Of a stretch of DNA of 64,000 nt, positions 1 to 8,458 are shown in pieces (position 1 is the first letter of the stretch; each line of letters begins with the position of its first letter). The translations under genes were made by a program, and so were the position numbers. Under the pieces are notes generated by a model. It had not been told where the DNA came from and made no database searches. It was given only the letters and a program-made list of their open reading frames with translations. Source of the stretch: Planococcus sp. APC 4015 (lineage in GTDB: Bacteria > Actinomycetota > Actinomycetes > Actinomycetales > Microbacteriaceae); NCBI GenBank assembly GCA_030407505.1, contig JASDDH010000003.1:1-64000 (forward strand), in the 5' to 3' direction.

Positions 1-1258
1 GCTGGCCCGCACCGGCCGAGGCCGGCTTCTTGCGGGCCGGACGCTGCTGCTGAGCCGGCTGCACCGGGGCGGGGGTGACGTGCGGGGCGGGTGCGCCCAC
101 GAGCGCCGACACCGATGCGTGCGCGGCCGTGACGGGCTCGAGAGCCGCCGAGACCTGCGCCTTGCGCAGGAGATCCTTGACCTCGCCGCGCTGCGAATCG
201 GTGGCGACCGTCACGACGACGCCCTCGGCACCGGCGCGGGCCGTGCGGCCCGAACGGTGCAGGTACGCCTTGTGCTCGACGGGCGGGTCCACGTGCACGA
301 CGAGTTCGACCTCGTCCACGTGCACGCCGCGCGCGGCGACGTCGGTGGCGACGAGCACGCGCACGCCGCCCTTGTCGACCGGGGCGCCGAAGGCGGCGAG
401 GTTGCGCTCGCGGGCGTTCTGTCCGAGGTTTCCGTGCAGATCGACCGACGGGATGCCGGCTGCGGTGAGCTGCTTGGCGAGCTTCTTGGCCTGGTGCTTC
501 GTGCGCGTGAACAGGATGCGGCGGCCGTGGCCGGAAGCGAGGTGCTGCACGAGTGCCGACTTCTCGTCGTTCGAGGTGACGAACACGCGGTGGGTCATGA
601 CGCCCTGCGGCACGCTCTCCTCGTCGACTTCGTGACGCACCTCGTTGGCGAGGAAGCGGCGCACGAGGCTGTCGACGCCGCGGTCGAGCGTGGCGGAGAA
701 CAGCATCCGCTGGCCGCCCTGCGGGGTCGCGGCAAGGATCCGGGTGACGCCCGGGAGGAATCCGAGGTCGGCCATGTGGTCGGCCTCGTCGAGCACGGTG
801 ATCTCGATGGCGTCGAGCTTGGCGTAGCCCTGCTTCATGAGGTCTTCGAGGCGACCCGGGCACGCGACGATGATGTCGACGCCGCTCTTGAGCGCCTGCT
901 CCTGCGGGCGCTGGCTCACGCCGCCGAAGATCGTGGTGACGGTGAGGCCGGCGGCATCGGCCAACGGCTTGATGGTCGCGGCGATCTGCGACGCGAGCTC
1001 ACGGGTCGGGGCGAGCACGAGACCGCGGGGACGACCGGCGCGACGGGCCGACGCGTTGGCGTTGGACAGGCGCGCCACGAGGGGGAGCGCGAAGGCGATG
1101 GTCTTGCCCGAGCCGGTGCGGCCGCGGCCGAGCACGTCGCGCCCGGCGAGGGAGTCGGGGAGGGTGTCGCGCTGGATGGCGAACGCCTCGGTCTTGCCCT
1201 CTGCGGAGAGGACGTTGGCGAGTTTCTCGGGCACGCCGAGGGAGAGGAATGTAGACAT
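1..1258 (-). CDS. DEAD-box ATP-dependent RNA helicase, C-terminus cut by window edge
   Basis: Reading the minus strand from the ATG at 1258 gives an open frame that runs off the left edge, so the C-terminus is missing. It shows the helicase motifs in order: a Q motif (FAIQ, about residue 26), Walker A RTGSGKT (residues 47-53), PTRELA, the DEAD box in VLDEADHMADLGF, the LFSAT motif, and HRSGRTARAG near the end of helicase domain 2. After that comes a low-complexity tail rich in Ala, Pro, Gln and Lys (residues about 370-419), typical of the basic tails of RhlE/CshA-type enzymes. It should unwind RNA in the cytoplasm during ribosome assembly, decay or cold adaptation. The exact subfamily cannot be fixed without the C-terminus. 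Confidence 0.93.
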   Translation of the reverse strand, partial: MSTFLSLGVPEKLANVLSAEGKTEAFAIQRDTLPDSLAGRDVLGRGRTGSGKTIAFALPLVARLSNANASARRAGRPRGLVLAPTRELASQIAATIKPLADAAGLTVTTIFGGVSQRPQEQALKSGVDIIVACPGRLEDLMKQGYAKLDAIEITVLDEADHMADLGFLPGVTRILAATPQGGQRMLFSATLDRGVDSLVRRFLANEVRHEVDEESVPQGVMTHRVFVTSNDEKSALVQHLASGHGRRILFTRTKHQAKKLAKQLTAAGIPSVDLHGNLGQNARERNLAAFGAPVDKGGVRVLVATDVAARGVHVDEVELVVHVDPPVEHKAYLHRSGRTARAGAEGVVVTVATDSQRGEVKDLLRKAQVSAALEPVTAAHASVSALVGAPAPHVTPAPVQPAQQQRPARKKPASAGAGQ

Positions 1259-1362
1259 GGGTGCTTTCGGTGGAATGCACGCGCGCGCAGATCGACGTGT
1301 GTGATCGCGGCTGTGCGGAGATGGCGACGGCGTGGGATCACGCATCGGTTCGCCGTTCGACA

Positions 1363-1382
1363 CTTCGACAAGCTCAGTGACC
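1363..1382. repeat. Single REP-like element (CTTCGACAAGCTCAGTGACC)
   Basis: The 20-base stretch lies in the 240-base gap between the divergent helicase and lipoate-ligase genes. It resembles the short extragenic repeats common in Microbacteriaceae genomes. Its reverse complement reads GGTCACTGAGCTTGTCGAAG, which matches the repeat units at the 5' end of the methyltransferase gene at 2577-2702. No gene is supported in this gap. Confidence 0.5.
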
Positions 1383-1498
1383 GGCCGGGGGCCGGATAAG
1401 GACTGGCATCATGAAGACGACGCAACGGCTCGAGGAGCCGTGGGTCCGACCTTACCAGCACCGGCGGGGTAGAGCCTGTACGGCCGTAGGGTGGATCC

Positions 1499-2548
1499 AT
1501 GCACGGTGAATACAAGGTCCCGGGCGGAAAGCTCGTCGTCGTCGATCTCGAGGAGCGCGACGGCCGCATCGCCGACTTCCGGCTCGCGGGCGACTTCTTC
1601 CTCGAACCCGACGACGCGCTCGCCGACATCGACGCCGCCGTGAACGGCATGCCGGTCGAATCCGACGTCACCACGATCGCCGCTGCGGTGCGCGCGGCCC
1701 TCCCCGAGGGTGCCCAGCTGCTCGGCTTCACGCCCGAGTCCGTCGGCACGGCGGTGCGCCGCGCGCTCGTGACGGCTCCGGGGTGGAAGGACTTCGACTG
1801 GGAGATCGTGCACGAGCCCGCCGTGTCGCCCCAGATGAACCTCGCGCTCGACGAAGTGCTCACGACCCGGGTCGGCGACGGTCGGCGACGACCCACCCTG
1901 CGCATCTGGGAGTGGAACGAGTCCGCGGTCGTCATCGGGTCGTTCCAGTCGCTGCGCAACGAGGTCGACCCCGCCGGAGCGGCCCGCCACGGCTTCGACG
2001 TGGTGCGTCGCATCTCGGGCGGCGGCGCGATGCTGATGGCGGCGAACTCGATCGTCACGTATTCGCTGTACGTGCCGGCATCCCTCGTCGCGGGTCTCAC
2101 GTTCGCCGACTCGTACGCGTTCCTCGACGACTGGGTGCTGCAGGCGCTGCGCTCACTCGGCATCGAGGCGACCTACCAGCCGCTCAATGACATCGCCTCG
2201 CCGCAGGGCAAGATCGGCGGAGCCGCGCAGAAGCGACTGGCCAACGGGGGCATCCTCCACCACGCGACCCTCAGCTACGACATGGACGGTCAGATCATGA
2301 CCGAGGTGCTGCGCATCGGGCGCGAGAAGCTCAGCGACAAGGGCACGACGTCGGCGGCCAAGCGCGTCGACCCGCTCAAGCGCCAGTCCGGGCTCACCCG
2401 CGCCGAGATCATCGACCGATTCGTCGAGACGTTCGCGAAGCTCTACGGCGCCGTGCCCGGATCGATCTCCGACGAGGAGTACGCCGAAGCCGAAGCGCTG
2501 GTCGAGAGCAAGTTCGCGACCGACGCGTGGCTGCGTCGCGTGCCGTGA
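1499..2548 (+). CDS. lplA: Lipoate-protein ligase A with N-terminal accessory domain
   Basis: This 349-residue protein should activate free lipoate with ATP and attach it to lysines of 2-oxoacid dehydrogenase E2 subunits and glycine cleavage H protein. Residues about 100-349 form the BirA/LplA fold, with RRISGGGA (170-177) for lipoyl-AMP binding and the active-site lysine in QGKIGGAAQKR (Lys238). Residues about 1-92 resemble the small LplB-type accessory domain that is usually C-terminal or a separate protein, so the domain order here is accessory-catalytic. The ATG is preceded by GGTGGATCC. The stop overlaps the GTG chosen for the next gene. Confidence 0.88.
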   Translation: MHGEYKVPGGKLVVVDLEERDGRIADFRLAGDFFLEPDDALADIDAAVNGMPVESDVTTIAAAVRAALPEGAQLLGFTPESVGTAVRRALVTAPGWKDFDWEIVHEPAVSPQMNLALDEVLTTRVGDGRRRPTLRIWEWNESAVVIGSFQSLRNEVDPAGAARHGFDVVRRISGGGAMLMAANSIVTYSLYVPASLVAGLTFADSYAFLDDWVLQALRSLGIEATYQPLNDIASPQGKIGGAAQKRLANGGILHHATLSYDMDGQIMTEVLRIGREKLSDKGTTSAAKRVDPLKRQSGLTRAEIIDRFVETFAKLYGAVPGSISDEEYAEAEALVESKFATDAWLRRVP

Positions 2549-3702
2549 CGGATGCCGCGGCCTCGGGTCGCCCGCCGGTCCCTGAGACCGCCCCGGTCCT
2601 TGAGCCCGCCTCGGTTCTTGAGCCCGTGCCGGTCCCTGAGCCCGACTCAGCCACTGAGCCCGCCTCGGCCGCTGAGCCTGCCTCGGTCCCCGAGACCGTC
2701 GAAGGGCCGCAGCGCGGCGCGGTGCAGATCCACCACGGCGACAACCTCGAGGTGATCGCGGCGTTCCCCGACGCCTCGTTCGCCCTGATCTACCTCGACC
2801 CGCCCTTCAACACCGGTCGCACCCGCGAGCGCGCGCTCGAGACCGCGCGTGCTGCCACGCTCGCCGGCTCGCCCGAACCCGATGGCGCCGAGTCCGTGAG
2901 CCTCCAGCGGAGGGCCGAGACAGCGGGTGCAGCCCACGGTCTCGGCCCCCAGATGGAGGCTCACGGACTCGGCGGACGGGAGGCGACCGCGCGCCCGGCG
3001 CACCGCGGGTTCCACGGACGCGAGTACGAGCGGCTGCGCGGAGACCTGCGCACCTACGACGACCGCTTCGACGACTACTGGGGCTTCCTCGAGCCGCGGC
3101 TCGAAGAGGCGTGGCGTCTGCTCGCCGACGACGGCACCCTGTACCTGCACCTGGACTACCGCGAGGTGCACTACGCGAAGGTGCTGCTGGACGCCCTCTT
3201 CGGTCGCGACCACTTCCTCAACGAGCTCATCTGGGCGTACGACTACGGCGCGAAGTCCCGCAGCCGCTGGCCGAACAAGCACGACACGATCCTCGTCTAC
3301 GTCAAGGACCCCGCCCGGTACTGGTTCGACTCGACGTCGGTCGACCGCGAGCCCTACATGGCGCCCGGCCTCGTGACAGCCGAGAAGGCGGCCCGCGGCA
3401 AACTGCCCACCGACGTCTGGTGGCACACGATCGTGCCGACGACGGGCCGCGAGAAGACGGGCTACCCGACGCAGAAGCCCGAGGGCGTCCTGCGGCGCAT
3501 CGTGCAGGCGTCGAGTCGTCCGGGTGACCGGGTGCTCGACTTCTTCGCCGGCAGCGGCACGACCGGTGCCGTCGCCTCGGCGCTCGGACGAGACGCCGTC
3601 CTCGTCGATGAGAACCCCGAGGCGATCGCCGTGATGCGAGCCCGGATGCCGCACGCCGAGCTCGCCGGAAAACGTTGCCCGGCGGCATCCGATCGCCCCT
3701 AG
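2545..3702 (+). CDS. Beta-class DNA methyltransferase (N6-adenine/N4-cytosine), orphan
   Basis: The catalytic DPPF tetrad (residues 85-88, in IYLDPPFNTGR) comes before the AdoMet-binding FFAGSGTTG (333-341), the order of beta-group amino-methyltransferases. Between them are family segments YDDRFDDYWGFLEPR and LHLDYREVHYAKVLLD. No restriction endonuclease lies beside it, so it looks like an orphan methylase. I chose GTG 2545 because it forms a GTGA junction with lplA. GTG 2527 and GTG 2722 are alternatives, and 2722 would exclude a block of seven hexapeptide repeats from the protein. A palindromic 89-base element (2886-2974) is read in frame through residues about 114-144, an unconserved loop just after DPPF. 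Target base and site are unknown. Confidence 0.82.
   Translation: MTDAAASGRPPVPETAPVLEPASVLEPVPVPEPDSATEPASAAEPASVPETVEGPQRGAVQIHHGDNLEVIAAFPDASFALIYLDPPFNTGRTRERALETARAATLAGSPEPDGAESVSLQRRAETAGAAHGLGPQMEAHGLGGREATARPAHRGFHGREYERLRGDLRTYDDRFDDYWGFLEPRLEEAWRLLADDGTLYLHLDYREVHYAKVLLDALFGRDHFLNELIWAYDYGAKSRSRWPNKHDTILVYVKDPARYWFDSTSVDREPYMAPGLVTAEKAARGKLPTDVWWHTIVPTTGREKTGYPTQKPEGVLRRIVQASSRPGDRVLDFFAGSGTTGAVASALGRDAVLVDENPEAIAVMRARMPHAELAGKRCPAASDRP
2577..2702 (+). repeat. Seven tandem 18-base repeats at the 5' end of the methyltransferase gene
   Basis: Units follow the pattern GGTCCCTGAGCCCGCCTC with drift. Translated, they give seven hexapeptides: PVPETA, PVLEPA, SVLEPV, PVPEPD, SATEPA, SAAEPA, SVPETV. 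The last unit runs into GTCGAAGGG and so completes a REP-like GGTCnnTGAGnnnGTCGAAGG sequence like that at 1363-1382. The array may be an expanded extragenic repeat that stays open in the reading frame. Confidence 0.75.
2886..2974. repeat. 89-base palindromic element inside the methyltransferase gene
   Basis: The outer arms 2886-2906 and 2954-2974 are perfect 21-base inverted repeats (CGCCGAGTCCGTGAGCCTCC plus A, and its complement). Inner segments GGGCCGAGAC and GTCTCGGCCC extend the stem to about 36 bp with four mismatches around a short loop centred at 2930. It has no transposase and stays in frame, so it looks like a small non-autonomous palindromic insertion tolerated in a surface loop. 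Confidence 0.8.
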
Positions 3703-3711
3703 GCTCGGACC

Positions 3712-4698
3712 ATGCGATTCGGAACCTTCATTCCCCAGGGCTGGCGATTCGACCTCGTCGGCATCGATCCCGCCGCACAGTGGGACGTCATGCGATCTCT
3801 CGCCCAGCGCGCCGATGCCGGGGCGTGGGAGACGCTGTTCGTGTACGACCACTTCCACACCACCCCGGTGCACAGCGCCGAGGCGACCCACGAGGCGTGG
3901 ACGCTGCTGTCCGCGTTCTCGGCATCCACGGACCGCATCCGACTGGGCCAGATGTGCACCTGCATGAGCTACCGCAACCCCGCCTACCTCGCGAAGGTCG
4001 CGGCGACCGTCGACATCATCTCGGGAGGCCGTGCCGAGATGGGCATCGGCGGAGGCTGGTACGAGCACGAGTGGCGCGCGTACGGGTACGGGTTCCCGCC
4101 GATCAAGGAACGCCTCGGGCGCCTCCGCGAGGGCGTCGACATCATGAGCCAGGCGTGGACGACCGGGTCGGCCACGCTCGACGGCGAGTACTACCAGGTG
4201 GACGGCGCGATCGTGCAGCCGAAGCCGCTGCAGCCCGGCGGGATCCCGCTGTGGATCGCCGGGGGCGGCGAGAAGGTGACGCTGCGCATCGCGGCGAAGT
4301 ACGCGACCTACACGAACTACTCCGCCGAGGCGTCGGAGTTCGACCGCAAGAGCGAGATCCTGCGCGGGCACTGCGCCGACCTCGGCCGGGATTTCGACGA
4401 GATCACCCGGTCGGCGTCGTTCAACACGATCATCGGCGCGACCGAGGCCGAGGCACACGACCGCCTGGCGGCCGTCAAGGCCCGCCTGCTGCCGCACCTC
4501 GGACAGGAGCGCGCTGACGCCGTGGAGCAGGACTACCTCTCGTCGCCGGGATTCGGCACGCCGGAGCAGGTCTCGGAGCGCATCGCCGCGCTCGCCGCGC
4601 GCGGTCTCGGCTACGCGATCCACTATTTCCCCGAGGCGGCGTACGACACGAGCGGAATCGACCTCTTCGAACGTGAGGTCATGTCGGCACACGCCTGA
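3712..4698 (+). CDS. LLM-class (luciferase-like, F420-dependent) oxidoreductase
   Basis: A 328-residue bacterial-luciferase-like TIM barrel. The start MRFGTFIPQGWRFDL, the internal GGRAEMGIGGGWYEHEWRAYG and the QPKPLQPGGIPLWIAGGGE segment are characteristic of actinobacterial F420-dependent LLM oxidoreductases. Such enzymes transfer hydride between F420H2 (or FMN) and small organic substrates in the cytoplasm. The substrate cannot be read from sequence. It starts nine bases after the methyltransferase stop and appears transcribed with it, but no functional link is evident. Confidence 0.82.
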   Translation: MRFGTFIPQGWRFDLVGIDPAAQWDVMRSLAQRADAGAWETLFVYDHFHTTPVHSAEATHEAWTLLSAFSASTDRIRLGQMCTCMSYRNPAYLAKVAATVDIISGGRAEMGIGGGWYEHEWRAYGYGFPPIKERLGRLREGVDIMSQAWTTGSATLDGEYYQVDGAIVQPKPLQPGGIPLWIAGGGEKVTLRIAAKYATYTNYSAEASEFDRKSEILRGHCADLGRDFDEITRSASFNTIIGATEAEAHDRLAAVKARLLPHLGQERADAVEQDYLSSPGFGTPEQVSERIAALAARGLGYAIHYFPEAAYDTSGIDLFEREVMSAHA

Positions 4699-4857
4699 CG
4701 GCGGGCGCCGGGCGCGGAGTCAAAGACAATACCCAGGTCGCATCCAGCTGATCAAGAGTCTGGCGTGTCTCGGGGATTCCGCTTAGGGTCGCGTTCATCG
4801 ACGGGGCGCACCGGTATCCCAGTTCTCGCGTGCCCCGCAGGAACATAGAGGAGTGCC

Positions 4858-7800
4858 ATGAGCAATTCCGTCCGCCGCCGCACGCGCACCTGGATCATCG
4901 GTGTCGCTGTGGCGGGTCTCGTCCTCGGCGCCGTCGGGGCGCCCGCCGCCAACGCGGCGCCCGATGTCCCCGATTTCACCGCGACACCGCTCACGCCCGA
5001 CGGACCGTCGGCCGAGGGGGCGAAGTCGCGGTCGGGGCAGCTCGCCCAGAGCGATGAGGGCCTGCTCGCGCGGTCGGATGCCGCGGTCGTCCCCGTGCTG
5101 GTCAAAGTCGACGTGGATCCGGTGGCGTCGTACACGGGCGACGTCGAGGGCTACGCCGCGACGAGCCCGGAAGTGACCGGAAAGGCGCTCGCCGACGGCG
5201 GTGCCGCGGTCGCGAAGTACACGGCGTTCGTGAACGAGCGCATCGCCGCAGCCCAGGCCGAGGCGCTCGCCGCCGTGCCCGACGCCCGCATGCTCACGAC
5301 CTACGCGACGATCTACGGCGGCTACGCCATGACGATCCCCGCGAATCGCGCGAAGGACGTGCTCTCGCTCGGATCCGTCGCCGCCGTCCAGTCCAACGAG
5401 CTGCGGCAGGTGTCGGCGACGACCCCGACGCCGACGCCCGAGGTGACAGCCGGAACGTCGAAGCTCGGCGGGTTGCAGAAGGCCGCGGCGACGCCGAAGC
5501 CCACCGCCACGCAGACGGCCACCCCGACGCCGACCCCGTCGGCGACGACGGACGCCCCGGCCCCGACGCAGACGGCGACCCCGCCGGCCGCCGCGGTCGA
5601 GCTGCCGCCGACGACGCCCGCACCCGACACCGACGCGACCACGTTCATCGGCGCCGACGCGGTCTGGCCGAGCCTCGGCGGACGCGACAAGGCGGGTGAG
5701 GGCATCATCGTCGGCGTCATCGACACCGGCATCTGGCCCGAGCATCCGATGCTCCGCGACAACGGCATCGCCACGCCCGCCGGCGGACCCTGGGCGTGCG
5801 AGTTCGGCGACGGATCCGTCGGCGACGCCTTCACGTGCAACGACAAGCTGATCGGCGCGTACGCGTTCCTGGACACCTACCAGGCGATCCAGGGCGGCGA
5901 CCTCGAGGGCGAATACTGCTCGACCGCCGTCTGCTCGGCCCGCGATTCCGACGGCCACGGCACGCACACTGCCACGACCGCCGCCGGCAGCTTCGTCGCC
6001 ACGACCCCGATCTTCGGTGTCGACCGCGGATCGATCAGCGGCGTCGCCCCCGGCGCTTCGGTGATCGCCTACCGCGCGCTCGCCTCCGGCGGCGGCTACG
6101 ACGGTGACCTGCTCGCCGCGATCGGCCAGGCCGTGCTCGACGGCGTCGACGTCATCAACTACTCGGTGAGCGGCAGCGCGAATCCGTACGACGCGGTCGA
6201 GCTGGCGTTCCTGGATGCCTTCGCCGCCGGTGTGACGGTCAACTCGTCGGCCGGCAACTCCGGCCCGGGTGCCTCGACGCTCGATCACGCCAGCCCGTGG
6301 ACCACCACGGTGGCCGCCTCGACGTCGGACCGCGCGTTCACGTCGGCACTCGTGCTGACGGCATCCGACGGCACGACGTTCGTCAAGCAGGGAACGACGA
6401 TCACCGCCGGCACGACCGGCACCGTCGTGCAGACCAAGGACGTCGCCGGCTACACCGGGACCGAGTACTGCGACGAGCCGTTCGCGGCCGGATCGCTCGT
6501 CGGTCAGGTCGTGCTGTGCGTGCGCGGCGGCGCCAACAGCGGTGGCCGCGTCGAGAAGGGGTACTACGCCTCCCTCGGCGACGCCGCGGGGATGATCCTC
6601 ATCAACCCCGTCGCGCAGGACCTGCAGACCGACAACCACTGGCTGCCCGCGATCCAGATCGAGGGTCCGAACGACGACCTGGTCGCGTTCCTCAACGCCC
6701 ACCCCGGCTCGACGGCCGAGTGGGCCGGCGGCAGCGCGACGGTCGCCCCGGGTGACGTGATGGCCGCATTCAGCTCGCGCGGTCCGGTCGGGGACTTCCT
6801 CAAGCCCGACATCACGGCGCCCGGCGTTCAGGTCATCGCCGGTCACACCCCGACACCGGTCGAGAACGCGGGAGGTCCTCCGGGAGAGCTGTACCAGGCG
6901 ATCGCGGGAACCTCGATGTCGGCCCCGCACGCGGCGGGCGTCTCCGCCCTCGTCAAGGCGGCTCACCCGTCGTGGACGCCCGGTCAGATCAAGTCGGCGC
7001 TGATGACGTCATCGCTCCAGTCGGTGGTGAACGTCGACGGGTCCACCGCCGGGGTCTTCGACCGCGGCGCGGGATCCATCCGCGCCGACCGCGCCGTCTC
7101 GCCGGTGCTGACCATCAGCGAGAGCGCCGAGGACTTCGCGGCGAGTGCGACCGACGCCCTGCATCGGATCGACCTCAACATCCCGAGCGTCTACGTCGAC
7201 CCGCTCCCCGGAGCCGTGGCGACGAAGCGGACCGTGACGAATGTCAGCGGCAAGACGCAGCAGTTCAGCGTCAAGGCGACCAGCGAAGCGGGCGTGCGCA
7301 TCACCGTCGTCCCGTCGACGTTCTCCCTCGCTCCGGGCAAGTCACGCGATCTGCAGATCGTGATCGACGCGCTGCAGGCGCAGGAGGGCTGGCACGAGGG
7401 TCAGATCACGATCACGCCCCGTTCGGGCAACAAGGTCGTGATGCCGGTGGCGGCGAACGTCGGCGAGGCCGAGGTCACGTTCTCGCAGACATGCGACCCG
7501 ACCACGATCCGCCGCGGCGCGACCACGACGTGCACGGTGACGGCGGCGAACTACCTGCCCGTGCCCGTGCCCGCCCAGATCTCGGTCATCGCCAACCCCC
7601 TCCTCCAGGTGCGGTCGGTGTCGGCACCCGCGAAGCGCTCGTTCCTCGGAGCGAGCTGGAGCGGCACGCTGTCACCGGCTCTCCCGCCGAACGTGACGGG
7701 CATCGTGCCCAGCACGTCACCCGGTGGCGGCTACCTGCCGCTGGCGGAGTTCGGAGTCGGTGCGACGCCGGTCGGTGACGAGGGCATCGTCAACTTCACG

Positions 7801-8415
7801 GTGCCGCAGTTCCTCTACGGCGGCGAGGCCTACACGCAGATCGGCGTCGTCGGCAACGGCTACGTCGTGGTCGGCGGCGGCACGACGGCCGACGTGAACT
7901 ACGAGTCCACCGGCATCCCGTCGGACGCGGCGCCGAACAACGTCCTCGCACCCCTGTGGACCGACCTCAACCCGGCAGCGGGCGGATCGATCCGGGTGGG
8001 TGCGCTGAACGACGGGACGACGCAGTGGCTCGTCGTGGACTACGAAGACGTCCCGACGTACTCCAGCACGCTCGCCGGTCCGCTCGTGACGAACACCTTC
8101 CAGGTGTGGATCCAGCTCGGCGGCACGGAGGGCGTCTGGTACTCGTACGGTTCCGACGCGATCGGCGACGAGGCTGTGGCCTCGACGACGGCCGCAGAGA
8201 ACCGCGACGGCACGAGCGGCGTCGAGCTCGCCGAGCTCCCGTCGGCCGGCGACGAGTACGCCGTGACGACCACGCCGCCCACCGCGGGTGGCACGGTGAC
8301 GTTCGACTACACGCTCAAGGGACTCTTCTGGGGCACCTGGTCGACCTTCGCCACGCTGCAGTCCGACCAGCTGCGCACGATCCCGGCCGAGCAGACCCGG
8401 ATCACCGTCCGGTAG
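4858..8415 (+). CDS. Secreted subtilisin-like serine protease (S8 family) with PA domain
   Basis: An 1185-residue exported protease. A signal peptide (residues about 1-36, ending near ANAAP) is followed by an I9-type propeptide (about 75-185), a Thr/Pro-rich linker (about 188-260), and the S8 catalytic domain. The triad is Asp289 (VIDTGIW), His367 (DGHGTHT) and Ser686 (GTSMSAPH). A protease-associated domain is inserted between His and Ser (about 500-610), as in C5a-peptidase/cucumisin-like subtilases. A Fn3-like domain follows the catalytic domain and a long beta-rich C-terminal region (about 880-1185) completes the protein. There is no sortase motif. It is monocistronic, with SD-like GGAG before the ATG and a strong terminator at 8429-8456. 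Confidence 0.94.
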   Translation: MSNSVRRRTRTWIIGVAVAGLVLGAVGAPAANAAPDVPDFTATPLTPDGPSAEGAKSRSGQLAQSDEGLLARSDAAVVPVLVKVDVDPVASYTGDVEGYAATSPEVTGKALADGGAAVAKYTAFVNERIAAAQAEALAAVPDARMLTTYATIYGGYAMTIPANRAKDVLSLGSVAAVQSNELRQVSATTPTPTPEVTAGTSKLGGLQKAAATPKPTATQTATPTPTPSATTDAPAPTQTATPPAAAVELPPTTPAPDTDATTFIGADAVWPSLGGRDKAGEGIIVGVIDTGIWPEHPMLRDNGIATPAGGPWACEFGDGSVGDAFTCNDKLIGAYAFLDTYQAIQGGDLEGEYCSTAVCSARDSDGHGTHTATTAAGSFVATTPIFGVDRGSISGVAPGASVIAYRALASGGGYDGDLLAAIGQAVLDGVDVINYSVSGSANPYDAVELAFLDAFAAGVTVNSSAGNSGPGASTLDHASPWTTTVAASTSDRAFTSALVLTASDGTTFVKQGTTITAGTTGTVVQTKDVAGYTGTEYCDEPFAAGSLVGQVVLCVRGGANSGGRVEKGYYASLGDAAGMILINPVAQDLQTDNHWLPAIQIEGPNDDLVAFLNAHPGSTAEWAGGSATVAPGDVMAAFSSRGPVGDFLKPDITAPGVQVIAGHTPTPVENAGGPPGELYQAIAGTSMSAPHAAGVSALVKAAHPSWTPGQIKSALMTSSLQSVVNVDGSTAGVFDRGAGSIRADRAVSPVLTISESAEDFAASATDALHRIDLNIPSVYVDPLPGAVATKRTVTNVSGKTQQFSVKATSEAGVRITVVPSTFSLAPGKSRDLQIVIDALQAQEGWHEGQITITPRSGNKVVMPVAANVGEAEVTFSQTCDPTTIRRGATTTCTVTAANYLPVPVPAQISVIANPLLQVRSVSAPAKRSFLGASWSGTLSPALPPNVTGIVPSTSPGGGYLPLAEFGVGATPVGDEGIVNFTVPQFLYGGEAYTQIGVVGNGYVVVGGGTTADVNYESTGIPSDAAPNNVLAPLWTDLNPAAGGSIRVGALNDGTTQWLVVDYEDVPTYSSTLAGPLVTNTFQVWIQLGGTEGVWYSYGSDAIGDEAVASTTAAENRDGTSGVELAELPSAGDEYAVTTTPPTAGGTVTFDYTLKGLFWGTWSTFATLQSDQLRTIPAEQTRITVR

Positions 8416-8428
8416 ACCGCGGATGAAA

Positions 8429-8456
8429 GGGGGCGTCCGGATCGCCGGGCGCCCCC
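8429..8456. terminator. Intrinsic bidirectional terminator between convergent genes
   Basis: GGGGGCGTCCGG (8429-8440), loop ATCG, and CCGGGCGCCCCC (8445-8456) form a 12-bp stem with one G-T wobble. It sits 14 bases after the subtilase stop and just beyond the convergent carboxylesterase stop. It lacks a T-run, as is usual in actinobacteria. Confidence 0.8.
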
Positions 8457-8458
8457 GT

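Noticed and set aside
2545-3702. Restriction-modification system
   Set aside because: Only the methyltransferase is present; neighbours are lplA and an LLM oxidoreductase, with no endonuclease or specificity gene.
2647-4692. Minus-strand 681-codon frame opposite the methyltransferase and LLM oxidoreductase
   Set aside because: Antisense shadow; composition is repetitive Arg/Val/Gly/Asp and no motif is present.
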